A stretch of DNA of 64,000 bases from Acidobacteriaceae bacterium (lineage in GTDB: Bacteria; Acidobacteriota; Terriglobia; Terriglobales; Acidobacteriaceae). Below are positions 26,683 to 34,634 of this stretch, one piece after another; the first letter of the stretch is position 1; each line of letters begins with the position of its first letter. A program made the position numbers and the translations under genes. The DNA is taken from NCBI GenBank assembly GCA_035944135.1, contig DASZBM010000001.1, positions 62,001 to 126,000 of the forward strand. The letters are read 5' to 3'. The notes below the pieces were generated by a model. That model saw nothing but the letters and a program-made list of their open reading frames with translations, had not been told where the DNA came from and made no database searches.

Positions 26683-28277
26683 CCTTCCGACTCCCGCAGC
26701 CATGTCTGCAATGTCCTCGTCATCGTCGCTGGCTCCGCCTGGACCATCTCATTCAACCGCCGCTTTAATCCGACCGTATTTGTGTCCGCTTCCAACAGAT
26801 GGTCCAGATCATCGACTGCAAGCTGCGGCACGCTGGTCATCGCGAGCGACTCCGCTCGCTCCCCCGTTCCGGCGCCGAGTTCCCGCACCACACCCGCCAC
26901 CTGCTTCTGCACCGGCCGAATGACAAGTGCCCACGCAAGCAGAAACAGCACCAGCAACGACGCGTATCGAAGCGCACTTGTGTTTTCAGTCAACGTCCTC
27001 TGCAGACGCTCTCCAAACCCCGGCAGCACATCCTCATCTCCGTTATTCGCAAAGGTCATGTTCTCCACCGTGACAACGTCGCCCCGTTGCGCATCCAACC
27101 CAATTACCGATGCCGCCAGATCCTGCAGCTGCTTCAACTGCCCTGGTGAACGTTTGTAGGTGGATCCCACCATTTTTCCGTCCACCATCTTCCTGTCCGA
27201 AAAGTCGTTCACCAGGATCGCTGCTGTGATCCGACGAATTCGTCCGGCAGGCGCAATCGAATGCCTGGTCAACCGATTCACGCCGTACGTCGAATTCTCT
27301 GAAGTTGATGTCTGCGTTCCCCCGTCGGCATTCGCATCCTGCGACTGCGTCGTTCCTTGACCTGGCGTCAAAGGCACATTGCTTGCCGTTCCCGCGACAC
27401 CGCCATCCGCTTGGTCGGCCGTGTGCTCCATCGTCTTCTGCGTCGTCAAAAGTGCGCTCACCGCCGGATCATATTTATCTTCGTTCTCTTCCGAGCTCGT
27501 GAGGTCATACTCCACATTCACACTCGTTCGCAGATTGTCTTCTCCCACCACGGGACCCAGCGTTGCTGTCAGCCTCTTTGAAAGCTCGTCCTCAAGTTCG
27601 CGCCCTTCCATCGTGGAGCTATGCCTGTTCAGCAACTCATTCGTATCCGCGTCAATGATCGAGACGTCTGCCGGCGCGAGATTCTCCACCGCACCGCTGA
27701 CCAGCCTTGCAATCGCGTCCGTTTGATCCTGCGTCAGCGCACCCCGCTTCATTCGCAGCGCCACCGAAGCCTTCGCTGGTTGCGCCCGATCCAGGAACAC
27801 CGAGTCTCGTGCCATCACAAGATGCACGCGCGCGCTCTTCACATTGCTCAGCGTTCCAATCGTCCGCTCCAGTTCGCCCTCGAGCGCACGTTGATAATTC
27901 ACCTTCTCGTCAAACTCCGTCTGTCCCCATGACGTCTTGTCGAAAAGCTCGAACCCCATTCGCCCGCTGTGTGTCGTCCCCTGCGACACAACCTCCATCC
28001 GTGCGGCGTCCAACTGGCTCGCAGCGACATCAATCTCCTTGCCGTCCGGCGACATCTTGTAATCGATCTTCTTCGCCGCGAGCTGCTGCGCAACCGTCTG
28101 CGCATCGTCAGGCTCCATCCCCGTCATCAATGGCTTGTAATCCGTGGAGCTCATCGCCATCACGATCACGCCCACTCCCACCACCGTCGCCACTGTGCCG
28201 CCTGCAACGACGAGCCTCTGGCGCGGATTCATCCGCAGCCATAGCTGCTTCAAATGTTCCACCAACTTGTTCTGCAT
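26679..28277 (-). CDS. fliF: Flagellar MS-ring protein FliF
   Basis: A 532-residue inner-membrane ring protein with two membrane helices: VAGGTVATVVGVGVIVMAMS near residue 30 and LRYASLLVLFLLAWALVIRP near residue 450. Between them are the ring-building motifs (MSPDGKEIDVAASQLDAARM, NYQRALEGELERTIGTL, RVHLVMARDSVFLD). The C terminus (QAEPATMTRTLQTWLRESEG) is the FliG-binding segment. It starts 13 bases after fliE. Confidence 0.97.
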   Translation of the reverse strand: MQNKLVEHLKQLWLRMNPRQRLVVAGGTVATVVGVGVIVMAMSSTDYKPLMTGMEPDDAQTVAQQLAAKKIDYKMSPDGKEIDVAASQLDAARMEVVSQGTTHSGRMGFELFDKTSWGQTEFDEKVNYQRALEGELERTIGTLSNVKSARVHLVMARDSVFLDRAQPAKASVALRMKRGALTQDQTDAIARLVSGAVENLAPADVSIIDADTNELLNRHSSTMEGRELEDELSKRLTATLGPVVGEDNLRTSVNVEYDLTSSEENEDKYDPAVSALLTTQKTMEHTADQADGGVAGTASNVPLTPGQGTTQSQDANADGGTQTSTSENSTYGVNRLTRHSIAPAGRIRRITAAILVNDFSDRKMVDGKMVGSTYKRSPGQLKQLQDLAASVIGLDAQRGDVVTVENMTFANNGDEDVLPGFGERLQRTLTENTSALRYASLLVLFLLAWALVIRPVQKQVAGVVRELGAGTGERAESLAMTSVPQLAVDDLDHLLEADTNTVGLKRRLNEMVQAEPATMTRTLQTWLRESEG

Positions 28278-28290
28278 TGGTCAGCGCCCT

Positions 28291-28602
28291 TCAGAACTGC
28301 ATCTTTTCCATATCTTGATAGGCGCTCACGACCTTGTTCCGCACCTGCATCATCAACTGGAACGCCACATCCGCCTTCTCAACGGACACCATCGTCTTCC
28401 CGATGTCTCCGTTTCCGCCGCCCTGCAATAGGTTCGCGACCTGCTGGTCCGCATTGTTCTGCAGCGTGTCAACATCGTTCACTGCGGACTGAAACACGTC
28501 CGCAAAGCTTGATCCCGCGCCCTGCGTTGTTGCCGGGCTCGTCGCAACATTACCCAGTTGTGTCGCGATCGAAGGAATTGCCGATCCAATGCCGTCTATC
28601 AT
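28291..28602 (-). CDS. fliE: Hook-basal body adapter FliE
   Basis: A 103-residue protein joining the MS ring to the rod. The signature SSFADVFQSAVNDVDTLQNN and the C-terminal MVSVEKADVAFQLMMQVRNK and VSAYQDMEKMQF are standard. It lies between flgC and fliF, the common flgBC-fliEF order. Confidence 0.95.
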   Translation of the reverse strand: MIDGIGSAIPSIATQLGNVATSPATTQGAGSSFADVFQSAVNDVDTLQNNADQQVANLLQGGGNGDIGKTMVSVEKADVAFQLMMQVRNKVVSAYQDMEKMQF

Positions 28603-28611
28603 TTCAATCCT

Positions 28612-29067
28612 CTAACTCTTCAGAACATCAATCGACTGTTGAATCATCTGCTTGGACGCCGCAATCGCCGACGCGTTCAGTTGATACGCCCTCACCGACC
28701 CCATCAAATCAACCATCTCTTCGGCAGGATTGATCGCCGGATACGAAACATAGCCGTCCTTGTCTGCATCGGGATGCCCCGGATCATATCGCCGTATCGG
28801 CTCTGCACTGTCCTCCACCACGCGAGTCAGCTTCACACCACCTGCCGGAGTCGCGCCAGCTTGCAGATCCGACACTCCACTCAGCACCGACTGAAACGGT
28901 GAGCTGCCGCCGTTCTGAATCACCACTTCGCGCCGCCGATACGGCCCTGTGCCCGAGGCCGTACGAGTTGTATCCACATTCGCCAGATTCGATACCGCTA
29001 CCTCTGACCGTTCCCGCTCCACCGAGAGCGCCGACGCGCTGATATCCAGTGCATTGAAGATGCTCAT
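28612..29067 (-). CDS. flgC: Proximal rod protein FlgC
   Basis: A 151-residue rod protein, near usual size. It opens MSIFNALDISASALSVER with VSNLANVDTTRTASGTGPYR and closes with EMVDLMGSVRAYQLNASAI and MIQQSIDVLKS. The VSYPAINPAEEM segment is also typical. It starts 11 bases after flgB. Confidence 0.96.
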   Translation of the reverse strand: MSIFNALDISASALSVERERSEVAVSNLANVDTTRTASGTGPYRRREVVIQNGGSSPFQSVLSGVSDLQAGATPAGGVKLTRVVEDSAEPIRRYDPGHPDADKDGYVSYPAINPAEEMVDLMGSVRAYQLNASAIAASKQMIQQSIDVLKS

Positions 29068-29078
29068 TCGCTCGCCCC

Positions 29079-29432
29079 TTACTGGTCGCCGTTGATCGCC
29101 GACAGAATCTGGTGAAACCGATCCTTCATAAGCTGCGTGCCCATCTGGTATTGCAACTGCGCCTCCCCCAGCTCGAGCGACTGCTTATCGATGTCCACAT
29201 TGTTCCCATCCGGCCTCTCCAGCAGCCCCTTCACATCGCGAACTGCAACAGTCGGAGAAGAACTCCCCGCCGGCGCCGCCATCGCGCGCGCGAGTTCGCC
29301 CTGAAAATCAATGTCCTTCGTCCGATAGCCCGGCGTGTCGACATTTGCCATGTTCGACGCAAGCACCGTCTCACGTTGATTCGTCAGCGCCAGGTAGTTC
29401 TCAAGTTGTGAGAGAACTGGAATAGTCGGCAT
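29079..29432 (-). CDS. flgB: Proximal rod protein FlgB
   Basis: A 117-residue rod protein and the first gene of the long basal-body operon. Motifs are LALTNQRETVLASNMANVD followed by TPGYRTKDIDFQGEL, and the end LGEAQLQYQMGTQLMKDRF. A sigma-28-type promoter box ends 48 bases before its ATG. Confidence 0.96.
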   Translation of the reverse strand: MPTIPVLSQLENYLALTNQRETVLASNMANVDTPGYRTKDIDFQGELARAMAAPAGSSSPTVAVRDVKGLLERPDGNNVDIDKQSLELGEAQLQYQMGTQLMKDRFHQILSAINGDQ

Positions 29433-29480
29433 CGAAAATCGGCCTCCATCTCGCCCGCTGGCGAGTCCGCGTTGTCTCCT

Positions 29481-29507
29481 CTATCGGCGGGGACGCAAAA
29501 TCCTTGA
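29481..29507 (-). promoter_or_regulatory. Sigma-28-type promoter before flgB
   Basis: Minus-strand TCAA (29507-29504), 15 bases, then GCCGATAG (29488-29481), in the short gap between motB and flgB. GGA follows the -35 box, as in the motA and fliM copies. It would drive the flgB-to-flgE operon. Confidence 0.65.
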
Positions 29508-29510
29508 GCT

Positions 29511-30305
29511 TTATTGGGACACTTTTGGGTGATTGCTGATCCCCAGCGCAGCTTGACTCGGAGCCAGGTGAGTGAGCTCACCCGGAACAACAATCAGCGT
29601 GATTCTGCGGTTCGATGGATCGCCGGGATTGCCTGCAACCCGCGGAAGTTGATCCGCGAAACCACGAACCTCCTTCACCTGACCCGCCGTAATCCCATTG
29701 CCTTGCATCAGCCGCCGTGCCGCATTCGCGCGGTCCGCGGAAAGTTCCCAATTCGTGTACAGGCTGCCGGCGCTATAGGGCACTGAATCCGTGTGGCCCT
29801 CAATTGAAAGCCGGTTGGGCAGCTTCCCCAGCTCCGGCGAAATCGCTTTCAAGAAATCCCGCAGCGCGGGCGTAGGCTCCGCGCTTCCCGACTTGAAGAA
29901 CGTTCCGCCCGGCTGTTCCATCAGTTCGATTCGCAGTCCATCCTGCTCCGCTGTAATCTCCACCTGGTTCTTCAATTTGTCGAAGTTCGGCATCTGCTGC
30001 GCCGCTTGCAGCAGTTGCTGCTTCAACCGCTCCATCCCATTCTTATCGAGCGGCAGCGCGTTCCCGCTTCCATTCCTGTTCGTCCCCTGCAGCGTCGACG
30101 TTCCATTCGGATCATTGAAATACAGCGCCACCGACTTCTTCACCTGGTCGCTCGAACTCGTCAACCACAGCACAATAAACAGGCTCATCAGCGCCGTCAC
30201 AAAATCTGCATACGCAACCTTCCACGCACCTCCATGATGCCCGCCATGAGACGCCTTCCTTCTCTTGATCAGGATGACCGGCTCACCCTTCATCTCATGC
30301 ATCAT
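29511..30305 (-). CDS. motB: Flagellar stator protein MotB
   Basis: A 264-residue stator subunit. The start at ATG 30305 shares TGATG with the motA stop. A basic N terminus precedes the single membrane helix AYADFVTALMSLFIVLWL, with the proton-binding Asp at residue 34. The periplasmic part ends in an OmpA-like peptidoglycan-binding domain (LSIEGHTDSVPY, LSADRANAARRLM, VRGFADQLP). The partner MotA is encoded directly upstream. Together they form the ion channel that drives rotation; the coupling ion cannot be read from sequence alone. Confidence 0.95.
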   Translation of the reverse strand: MMHEMKGEPVILIKRRKASHGGHHGGAWKVAYADFVTALMSLFIVLWLTSSSDQVKKSVALYFNDPNGTSTLQGTNRNGSGNALPLDKNGMERLKQQLLQAAQQMPNFDKLKNQVEITAEQDGLRIELMEQPGGTFFKSGSAEPTPALRDFLKAISPELGKLPNRLSIEGHTDSVPYSAGSLYTNWELSADRANAARRLMQGNGITAGQVKEVRGFADQLPRVAGNPGDPSNRRITLIVVPGELTHLAPSQAALGISNHPKVSQ

Positions 30306-31204
30306 CAGGCTGCGGCCTCCACGGCCATCGATTCCCTCGCACGGCACGCGTTCTCCAGTTCCGCAAACTTCGGCCGAACATGCTCCGGGATCGCCCTTCG
30401 CCCAATCTCCACCGCCATAATCGGTGCCGTGCCTTTGACGAACGCCAGCAGCGTCGTCCTCAGCACGCCGTAATACGCATGTTTCTCTTCAACCGCCTTC
30501 GACATGTTCGCAGCCAGCGGCCCAATCACGCCGTAACACAGCAGGATTCCCAGAAACGTACCCACCAGCGCCGCAGCTACCTTATGTCCAATCTCCGCGG
30601 GCGGCCCGCCGAGCGCCCCCATCGTCACCACGATCCCCAGCACCGCGGCCACAATCCCCAGCCCTGGCAGCGCATCCGCCATCGACATCATCGCCTGCGT
30701 CGCCGCATACGACGTGTGGTGATGCACCTCCAGATCCAGCTCCATCATCTGATCCAGGTCAAACGGCTTCACGCCGCCCGTAACCGCCATCCGCATCGTG
30801 TCGCACACGAACGCCGTCCCGTGATGGTCCTTCAGAAAGTTCGGGTATTTCGAAAAGATCGCGCTCTTCTCCGGCTCCTCAATGTCTCCCTCAATCGCAA
30901 TCAACCCCTCTTTGCGCGCCTTCGTGAACAGATCGAAAAGCATCTTCAGCGATTCGACATACAGCTTTTCCGTCACACCGCTGCCCGTCATCACTCCTGC
31001 GATCCCCGCGCCAACTGCCTTCAGCACCCGCATCGGATTCGCCACAATCAGCGTGCCCACCGCCGCGCCCACAATCGTCACAAACTCCGAAGGCTGCAAA
31101 AGCACCGGAAGCTTCCCCTTCTCCATCAGAAAGCCACCAACCACCGACCCAAGAACAATGACAATCCCAACCAGCGAAATCATGGAGCCCTCAACCTTGA
31201 GCAC
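30305..31204 (-). CDS. motA: Flagellar stator protein MotA
   Basis: A 299-residue four-helix membrane protein of the stator. I place the start at GTG 31204, because an AGGAGG site lies 7 bases before it and because the longer frame, open to 31246, runs through a sigma-28-type promoter. The first helix is MISLVGIVIVLGSVVGGFLM and the periplasmic-loop helices include LPGLGIVAAVLGIVVTMGAL and VAAALVGTFLGILLCYGVIG. The length is close to the classical MotA of 285-295 residues. An ATG 21 bases downstream is an alternative start. Confidence 0.95.
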   Translation of the reverse strand: MLKVEGSMISLVGIVIVLGSVVGGFLMEKGKLPVLLQPSEFVTIVGAAVGTLIVANPMRVLKAVGAGIAGVMTGSGVTEKLYVESLKMLFDLFTKARKEGLIAIEGDIEEPEKSAIFSKYPNFLKDHHGTAFVCDTMRMAVTGGVKPFDLDQMMELDLEVHHHTSYAATQAMMSMADALPGLGIVAAVLGIVVTMGALGGPPAEIGHKVAAALVGTFLGILLCYGVIGPLAANMSKAVEEKHAYYGVLRTTLLAFVKGTAPIMAVEIGRRAIPEHVRPKFAELENACRARESMAVEAAA

Positions 31205-31221
31205 AGAGATGCCTCCTCTCT

Positions 31222-31248
31222 CTATCGGCGTCAGCCGCGACTCCATTA
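31222..31248 (-). promoter_or_regulatory. Sigma-28-type promoter before motA
   Basis: Minus-strand TAAT (31248-31245), 15 bases, GCCGATAG (31229-31222): the best match in the window to the flagellar sigma-28 consensus TAAA-N15-GCCGATAA. It lies 17 bases before the motA GTG and just ahead of its ribosome site. Its upstream edge is 62 bases from the divergent alginate lyase start. Confidence 0.75.
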
Positions 31249-31310
31249 GCGCCTCACGTCCGCCGGGCAGCGGAATATCATCATTCCATCTCGCTATTGA
31301 GGAGATTTCG

Positions 31311-32360
31311 TTGAAGTTTCATCTCCGCTCGATCCTTTTTCTCACCGCGCTCCAATCCGCATCTCTCCTCGCCGCGGCACCGCTGCACTCACCCTGGGAC
31401 ACCCATCCAGTCCACGCCACCAACGCGTCCTACGCCTGTCCCGCTTCCGCGCACCTGCCCGTCGATTTCGTCACCAATGGCTTCTATGCCGACAACGATC
31501 CCACGCACTCCATCATCGATCCCGTAAAACAGAAGGCTTACAACGAGACCTCTGGCCCCATAAAGCACGAAGGCAATGTCATCGTCGCCGCAGCTGACGC
31601 CTTTCGCACCACCGGCTCCGCCGACGCAGCCCGCTGCGTTCTCCAGCATCTCGAAGCCGACGCGCGCGACAACGCACTCACCGGCAAAATGTCCTCCAGC
31701 CAGGCCTACTATGTGCAAGGTTGGGTCGCCGGCGCCGCAGCCATCGGCTGGCTCAAAATCGACGCCAACGCACGCGCCACAGCAGCACAACGCAGCCTCA
31801 TCCTCTCCTGGCTCCAGAAGGAAGCTGACCTGACCCGCGACTATTACGACGAGCATCAGCGCAAGACACACACCGACGCCCAAAATCACTTCTACTGGGC
31901 CGCCGTTCAAGTCGCGGCCACCGGCATCGCCGCAAACAACGAAAGCGACTTCGACTGGGCCATGCAGCGCGCAAAGGACGGCATCGACGCCATTCAGCCC
32001 GACGGCACGCTCCCTGAAGAGATGCGCCGCGGCAAGCGCGCTCTTCACTACCATCTCTACGCCGCCTCGCCACTCGTCATGCTCGCCGAGCTCGGCCTCC
32101 CCAACGGCGTCGACCCCTACGCCGAAAATCACGGCGCGCTCAGGAAGCTCGTCGAAGTCTCCACCCACGGCCTCGTCGACTCTTCCCTCTTCGACAACCG
32201 CACCCACCTCCGGCAGGAGCGCCCCGACCCTCCATCCGCCGAAGCCATCGGCTGGGCCGAGCCCTACAACCGCCGCTTCCCTGACCCCGCCATCACCAAG
32301 CTGCTCGCCTCACAGCCTGATCACAGCTACATGTACCTCGGCGGTCTCCCTCCTCCTTGA
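31311..32360 (+). CDS. Secreted alginate lyase family protein (PL5-like)
   Basis: A 349-residue secreted protein starting at TTG 31311 with a GAGGAG site 6 bases upstream. A signal peptide (SILFLTALQSASLLAAA) leads an all-helical toroid domain. The PL5 active-site set is present with the right spacing: Asn192-His193 in AQNHFYW, Arg240 in MRRGKR and Tyr247 in ALHYHLY; these align with Asn191, His192, Arg239 and Tyr246 of lyase A1-III. It should cleave mannuronate-type uronic acid polymers by beta-elimination. It is divergent from motA and followed by a terminator 136 bases on. Confidence 0.82.
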   Translation: MKFHLRSILFLTALQSASLLAAAPLHSPWDTHPVHATNASYACPASAHLPVDFVTNGFYADNDPTHSIIDPVKQKAYNETSGPIKHEGNVIVAAADAFRTTGSADAARCVLQHLEADARDNALTGKMSSSQAYYVQGWVAGAAAIGWLKIDANARATAAQRSLILSWLQKEADLTRDYYDEHQRKTHTDAQNHFYWAAVQVAATGIAANNESDFDWAMQRAKDGIDAIQPDGTLPEEMRRGKRALHYHLYAASPLVMLAELGLPNGVDPYAENHGALRKLVEVSTHGLVDSSLFDNRTHLRQERPDPPSAEAIGWAEPYNRRFPDPAITKLLASQPDHSYMYLGGLPPP

Positions 32361-32495
32361 TTTCGCTGTCAAGCCCCGGCAACTGTTGAAATCCTCGTAA
32401 TCCAAACAAACCAAACCGCAACCGCCTCGTGGAAATATCCGGAATTAATTTCGCTCGATTTCGTACAATAGATATATAGAGATAGAAAAGTTCAG

Positions 32496-32523
32496 AGGCT
32501 GCCATTGGCAGCCTTTTCGTTTT
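32496..32523 (+). terminator. Rho-independent terminator after alginate lyase
   Basis: Stem AGGCTGC/GCAGCCT with loop cattg (arms can extend by two pairs), followed on the plus strand by TTTTCGTTTT. It ends the alginate lyase transcript and isolates hyuAB downstream. Confidence 0.8.
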
Positions 32524-32597
32524 GCCCTGGCAGGACCGCTGGCGCGATACTTAGGTCCGAACCTAAACTCAATGTCCTGAAGATTTTGCGCAAAAAA

Positions 32598-32619
32598 GGT
32601 ACGGGGGGAGGGGGGTACC
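32598..32619. repeat. G-tract flanked by inverted GGTAC
   Basis: The sequence GGTAC, six G, A, six G, TACC forms an inverted repeat around a G-rich core, 36 bases before the hyuA start. G tracts of this length could pair as a quadruplex or form a slipped structure. No function is shown by sequence alone. Confidence 0.55.
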
Positions 32620-32654
32620 CGATCCTCAGGTAAAGTACTCATGAGCGACCTGGT

Positions 32655-34634
32655 TTGCGCATAGCCATCGACACAGGCGGAACCTTCACCGATTGCGTCT
32701 ACCTCGACGCCGGAACACTCCGCGTCCTCAAACTCCGCTCCACACCTTCGAACCCGGCCACAGCCGTCGTCAACGGCCTCCGCGCCATCGGCCAGCCTCA
32801 CGGTCTCGAGGTCCGCCACGGCACCACCGTCGGCACCAACGCCATGCTCGAGCGCAAAGGCGCCCGCGTGGCCTTCGTCACCACCGCGGGCTTCGAGGAC
32901 ACCATCGCCATCGGTCGCCAGGCCCGCCCCCGCCTCTACGACCTCTTCAGTCCCGGCCCCGCCTGCCTCGTCCCTGAAGCCCTCCGCTTCGGCATCAACG
33001 AACGCGTCACCCCGGAAACCGATCTGCTCCACGAACCCGACAAGAGCGAGTTGAACGAACTCGCCCAACGCATCGCAGCCACCAACGCCGAATCCATCGC
33101 CATCTCCACGCTCTTCAGTTTCCTTCGCCCAAACAACGAACTCCTGATTGAAACCGCTCTTCGCAAACTCAACCTCCCGATCTCGACCTCGCATCGCATC
33201 CTTCCCGAGTTCCGCGAGTACGAGCGTGCCTCCACGGTAGTCACCAACGCCTACCTGATGCCCCTCATGCAGAGCTACCTGCTGTCGCTCGAGCAGCAGA
33301 TCGCCTCAGAGTTCACCGGCAGCACCGTACACGTCATGCAGTCGTCCGGCGGCATCATTCCGGCCGCAACCGCCGCCGCCGAACCCGTCCGCACCATCCT
33401 CTCCGGCCCCGCCGGCGGAGTCATCGCCGCCTCCAAGATCGCAACCGCCGCCGGCTTCCCTCGCCTCATCGGTCTCGACATGGGTGGCACCTCCACCGAC
33501 GTCTTCCTCATCGACACCACGCAAGGCCCACTGCAGCTTCGCAGCGAATCTCAGATCAGCGGCCTCCCCGTCAGCGTCCCCATGCTCGACGTTCACACCG
33601 TCGGCGCGGGTGGAGGCTCGCTCGCCCGGTTCGACTCCGGCGGCCTTCTCCGCGTCGGCCCCGAATCGGCCGGCTCCGACCCCGCACCCATCTGCTTCGG
33701 AAACGGTGAAAAACCCACCGTAACCGATGCAAATTTGATCCTTGGACGCCTCGACGACCAGCGCTTCGTGGATGGCACCGTCGCCCTGAATATCGATCGT
33801 GCCCGCGAGGCCTTCTCGCAACACAAAGGTCTTCTCTCCAGCGTCGAGGAGTTCGCGGAGGGCATTCTTCGCGTCGTCGAATCGAACATGGAACGCGCCA
33901 TCCGCTTCGTCTCCATCGAGCGCGGGCACGATCCGCGCGACTTCGCTCTGCTCGCGTTCGGCGGTGGCGGACCGCTCCACGCCTGCGCTCTCGCCCGCTC
34001 GCTCCGCATCTCGAGGGTGATCGTCCCCGCCATCCCGGGAGCGCTCTCCGCGATGGGCATCCTGCTCGCCGATACCACCCGCGAACTCTCACGCACCGTC
34101 ATGCTTCCCGGCTCCATGCTCCACGAACTCAATCGACACTTCGAAACCCTGCAAGCAGATATTCCCGCAGAGTTCTCTTCAGAAGACTCGCTGAGTCTCG
34201 AGCGCAGCCTTGATCTGCGCTACAAGGGCCAGGGCTACGAACTTAACGTGCCCTGCACCGCCGATGCAGCAGAAGCATTCCACGCGCTGCATCAACGCCA
34301 CTTTGGGTTTTCAGACCGTAACCGCCAGATCGAAATCGTTAACCTGCGTCTGCGGCTTCGCATTCCTGCAGAACCATTCAGCTTTCGCGAAACGCCGCCG
34401 CGAAAAAGCGATGGCTCACAAGCTCTTCGCGGCACGAAACAGATCTACTTCAGCGGTGCATGGTTCGCCTCGGCAACCTATGATCGTGACCTGCTGCGGC
34501 CCGGCGATTCGATCTCCGGTCCCGCTCTCATCGGCGAGTACACTTCAACAACCGTGCTTCCGCCCGATTGCTCGCTCGAAGTGGACGGCTTCAGCAATCT
34601 GATCATTGCCATCCCGACTGGAGATACCCGATGA
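32655..34634 (+). CDS. hyuA: Hydantoinase/oxoprolinase subunit A (HyuA-like)
   Basis: A 659-residue ATP-dependent amidohydrolase subunit. The N-terminal actin-like phosphate loop is MRIAIDTGGTFTDCVYLDAG; later come GLDMGGTSTDVFLI and AFGGGGPLHACALA. Family members open hydantoins or 5-oxoproline with ATP, with HyuB as partner. TTG 32655 is the only possible start after an in-frame stop at 32631. A seven-codon ATG frame (32641-32664) overlaps this start out of frame. The 3' end overlaps hyuB by ATGA. Confidence 0.9.
   Translation: MRIAIDTGGTFTDCVYLDAGTLRVLKLRSTPSNPATAVVNGLRAIGQPHGLEVRHGTTVGTNAMLERKGARVAFVTTAGFEDTIAIGRQARPRLYDLFSPGPACLVPEALRFGINERVTPETDLLHEPDKSELNELAQRIAATNAESIAISTLFSFLRPNNELLIETALRKLNLPISTSHRILPEFREYERASTVVTNAYLMPLMQSYLLSLEQQIASEFTGSTVHVMQSSGGIIPAATAAAEPVRTILSGPAGGVIAASKIATAAGFPRLIGLDMGGTSTDVFLIDTTQGPLQLRSESQISGLPVSVPMLDVHTVGAGGGSLARFDSGGLLRVGPESAGSDPAPICFGNGEKPTVTDANLILGRLDDQRFVDGTVALNIDRAREAFSQHKGLLSSVEEFAEGILRVVESNMERAIRFVSIERGHDPRDFALLAFGGGGPLHACALARSLRISRVIVPAIPGALSAMGILLADTTRELSRTVMLPGSMLHELNRHFETLQADIPAEFSSEDSLSLERSLDLRYKGQGYELNVPCTADAAEAFHALHQRHFGFSDRNRQIEIVNLRLRLRIPAEPFSFRETPPRKSDGSQALRGTKQIYFSGAWFASATYDRDLLRPGDSISGPALIGEYTSTTVLPPDCSLEVDGFSNLIIAIPTGDTR

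Noticed and set aside
31204-31246. Longer MotA start at 31246
   Set aside because: The added residues run through the GCCGATAG promoter and the AGGAGG site; GTG 31204 has the correct spacing.
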